In this document: piece by piece, positions 47,001-49,138 of the stretch | Layout of the letters: each line of letters begins with the position of its first letter | Position numbering within the stretch: position 1 is the stretch's first letter | Origin: Ettlia oleoabundans | Lineage: Eukaryota; Chlorophyta; Chlorophyceae; Chlamydomonadales | Reading direction: 5' to 3' | Length of the DNA stretch: 49,138 bases | Assembly (NCBI GenBank): GCA_019693395.1 | Contig: JAAMXP010000667.1 | Location: forward strand, 79,700 to 128,837 | Notes under the pieces: generated by a model | Database searches by the model: none | What the model saw: the letters and a program-made list of their open reading frames with translations, nothing else | Told to the model about the DNA's origin: nothing | Translations under genes and position numbers: made by a program

Positions 47001-47139
47001 CTTGCAGGCACGCTTGGGGGGTGGGGAGGGGCACACGAGGGCCGGTCGCGAGGTGTCTGGTGCCCCTCCCAGCTGCAAGCGGCGCGGCCCGCACCTCCAT
47101 AAGGCCAAACAGTCTGCTGAGCTCTAGGGCGCTTGTCAT
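44068..47139 (-). CDS. Divergent B3-like DNA-binding protein with Gln/Gly-rich middle and coiled coil
   Basis: Predicted nuclear protein of 549 residues. Seven exons on minus (47139-47095, 46958-46680, 46512-46438, 46233-46153, 45879-45010, 44698-44600, 44268-44068) are all multiples of three, so every intron is in phase 0. After an acidic N-terminus (STDDEGSVGG), residues about 115-195 resemble a B3 domain: KFVVPNEYVYKFM, ERPFHMRDMGGKLWDCVLI, YMIQGWRRFGEATGVQEGDT and VTIEMVDD; the GW(R)xF...GxxEGDT block is the B3 hallmark. A basic KKRSRK stretch follows and could be a nuclear localisation signal. Then come about 200 Q/G/P-rich residues, a probable coiled coil (DVADLEKVMAENLGLREELR) and a hydrophobic helical C-terminus (IGRMTLTGLCSEVRRHL). 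The B3 call is based on pattern only and the domain is diverged. It is not a close relative of the B3 gene at 19555. Confidence 0.7.
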
Positions 47140-47500
47140 GAGCCGGGCCCAGCCCTCCTGCTGTTAGGATGGCTCCCGAGAGGTGTGCCGCGCCCAGGGG
47201 CAGCGGCCGCCCTCGTTTCCTGGCGAGCCCCAAGAACGGGTCAAAAGGCGGCCGAAAACGCAGTACACTCCGGTCGCGATAAACCGCAAGCTTGTCCGGG
47301 TTGTGCGGCACCCGGGGTTCGACACCCGGCGACGCAGCTAAATCGAAAGGCCCGCTTGCAGCCTGAAAACATGGAGCGGGCATGGCCAGATGCCTGGGGG
47401 GCCTGGAAAGGAGGATGATGTGTGCAGTGAGGCCCTTGTGCCTGCGCCCAACGCATAATCAAGGGGGGAAACGTCGCCCTGGAGGAGACGATTTACCACA
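47140..47500. promoter_or_regulatory. Short divergent promoter region, B3-like gene / ATM
   Basis: Only 361 bases separate the two start codons, so the 5' UTRs and promoters of both genes must be compact or overlap. No TATA box is obvious. Confidence 0.4.
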
Positions 47501-49138
47501 ATGGAAGTGTCTTCCAAGCTTGAACAAGTTTATCAGGACCTGCGCTCGGACAAGGCGACACGCCGAAAGGTATGTCAGCGTTGTACCCAGATAAGGTGCA
47601 GAAACACAGCCCAGCAAATGTGCACTCGGGGCACCTCTTGATCACATGTCACTGCTGGAGCTTGCCTCCGCCGCCACCGCGCCGCCAGCTTCTCACCTGC
47701 TGCGCTGCCACTCCTTGCCCCTGTTGTTATAGGATGCGCTCAAACAGCTGCTCTCAATCATGGACAGTCCCAAGTTTCTGCAAGGCCTAGACGAGGCGAC
47801 AGCCTGTCTGCTGCCAGATGCCACGGTGCCCGCCGCTTCATGGCCTGGCCTGGCCCACGTCATCACACGCACAGTGGGGGAGGGAGTGCGAGCAGCGGCC
47901 AACCGCAAAAAAGGGCCGGACGCCATGCTGCAGCGTGCCTTTCGCCTCATGATGACGCGTGCAGAGGAGGGGGAGCGGCGTTGTGGGCACGGCCGCCTGC
48001 TTCTGCGTCGAGCAGGTGCTCTCTTCCGCCACGTGGCTGATGTACTGGAGGCTGCAGGCCTCACCTCAGCCATAGGGCTGGACTACTGTGCTGCCCTGCG
48101 CAACCAGCTCCTGACTGTGCCAGACTACTGCGCCTGCTCAAACGCCACAACCTTTCAAAGTGAGGAGTGAAGTTCTGGAACAGAGGGCTGACCAGTTGAA
48201 GCAGCAGTTCACATTTGCTGGGGTAGCCTGACTGTTTGCTTCCATCTTTCTCTGCTTCATCAGCATCTCTGCAGCAGCAGTGGGCGGCTGCGTGGGGATT
48301 CTGGTGCAGATGCCAGTTTAGAATGCCAGCCACCTGTTGCGTCACTGCGTTTTTCCTGCTCCTCATCCCCTGTTGCAGGCTTGCTGGCAGTGCACATGGG
48401 TTTCCTGGAGAAGGGCAGCCTGACGAGGGCGGCAGAAGAGGCGGCGCGAGCACTCACCACCATGGCGGCGCTGCTGGCTGCCTTTCCGGGAGACATGCAG
48501 CCCGTATTCCAGGGGGACTGCCTCATGTTCTTCTCAGAGCTGGCAGACAGCCTGGCACAGCTGGGCGAGAACGACGCGGGGTGCGGTCTCTGATGGTGAC
48601 ACAGAGTGGCAGAGGAGAGGGTGGTGGTGGTGGTGGTGGTGGTGGTGGTGGTGGTGGTGGTGGTGGTGGTGGTGCACGCTTGAGCCGGCAGTCATGCAGC
48701 TGACATGAGGGCGGGTAGAAGCACAGCTGCAGCTTTGTGAAGCAGTTTGCTGCCCTTCCAATTTGTCCTGCCCGCAGCACCGCCTCCCGGCTGCTGTTGC
48801 CCACCCTCAACGCCCTCAACCCCTTCTTGCTGGCCAATGGGCGGGACGTTGCCGCACAGCTGCCCGCCTTGCACGCCGCCTACCATGCCAGCGTGCTGCG
48901 TGCGTCGGTGCGCGACGCGCGGCTACGAGAGGCGGCCGTCACATACCTCCGCATTCAGCTGCGGCTTGGAACACTGCCACGTGGATCCATACACCTTCAG
49001 GTGTGACGTTAGCCGCAGCGGCAGCAACATCTTCAGCAGGGAGGCCTGAGACTGTGGCTTATTGCCGGCACCTTGTGGGTCAGCCAGCCAAGATGCAGCT
49101 CCGTGGGACTTGCGGCCACCCCCCCCACCCCCCAACCC
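47501..49138 (+). CDS. ATM: ATM serine/threonine kinase, N-terminal part (3' end outside window)
   Basis: ATM is the PI3K-like kinase that signals DNA double-strand breaks; its N-terminal alpha-solenoid binds the MRN complex. Exons 47501-47569, 47733-48159, 48379-48580 and 48778-49000 join in phase (307 codons); the next intron runs off the window. Residues about 9-30, EQVYQDLRSDKATRRKDALK, match the TAN motif (Lx3L-S-K-x3R) that opens Tel1/ATM proteins. After it, the order AFRLMMTRAE, LDYCAALRNQLLTVPDYC, FQSLLAVHMGFL and LPTLNALNPFLLANGRDVAAQL parallels the first helical repeats of ATM (for example the YxxxLxxxLLxVxxYxxxI block). The kinase domain is far downstream and not visible, so the call depends on the N-terminus alone. 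Another TAN-bearing HEAT-repeat protein is the alternative. Confidence 0.75.
48620..48674. repeat. (GGT)n microsatellite in an ATM intron
   Basis: About 18 uninterrupted GGT triplets lie in the third ATM intron (48581-48777), close to its donor. Confidence 0.97.

Noticed and set aside
47300..47345. tRNA-like T-arm (GGTTCGACACCC)
   Set aside because: The stem does not pair correctly for a 7-base T-loop, and no acceptor stem, D-arm or anticodon arm can be built around it.
1..49138. Reassignment of TAG to glutamine in this nuclear genome
   Set aside because: In-frame TAG was seen only in a probably decaying gene and in one uncertain 5' exon. Conserved domains in other genes contain none, and the SET gene model ends at a TAG.

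Overview
This window is nuclear DNA from a green alga, most likely a chlorophyte of the class Chlorophyceae. It is GC-rich, with very frequent CAG/CTG triplets that give polyglutamine and polyalanine runs. Genes have many short introns, mostly CAG|GTGNG...CTGCAG|. TGTAA motifs follow several stop codons. Several proteins are plant-like (B3 factors, a plant-type GYF protein). The species cannot be named from the sequence alone. Because exons are short, almost no gene is a single open frame; the models here were built by reading exons, checking splice sites and phases, and matching remembered family motifs.

Layout, left to right. 1-9797 (minus): N-terminal and linker part of REV3, the catalytic subunit of DNA polymerase zeta; the window ends just before its polymerase domain. 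10550-19353 (plus): a large chromatin protein with PWWP, AWS, SET, post-SET and Tudor-like domains, whose AWS domain is interrupted by about 509 residues carrying a GATA zinc finger. 19555-23493 (plus): a B3 transcription factor with a compact C3H motif and a proline-rich tail, starting only 201 bases after the previous stop. 24699-about 27455 (minus): a thioredoxin reductase with intact flavin and CxxC sites but without the usual NADPH-phosphate arginines. 28113-28862 (plus): a 108-residue hydrophilic protein of unknown function. 29068-about 32910 (minus): a POLQ/HELQ-like helicase lobe that is truncated and has a degraded DELH box. 32911-34506: repeat-rich spacer. 34507-40370 (minus): a GYF-domain protein of the GIGYF/EXA1 type. 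41162-43129 (plus): tubulin-folding cofactor B. 44068-47139 (minus): a second, divergent B3-like protein. 47501 to the right end (plus): the N-terminus of ATM, with the TAN motif.

Functionally this is an ordinary mixed eukaryotic neighbourhood: DNA-damage genes (REV3, ATM, the POLQ-like relic), chromatin and transcription proteins, translation-linked GYF, redox and tubulin folding. Several genes are head-to-head with short shared upstream regions (REV3/SET, thioredoxin reductase/small protein, GYF/TBCB, B3-like/ATM). The most original signals are the GATA-finger insertion in the AWS domain, whose boundaries look like an optional in-frame intron; the altered cofactor site of the thioredoxin reductase; the possible SET-B3 dicistron; and the decaying POLQ-like helicase.
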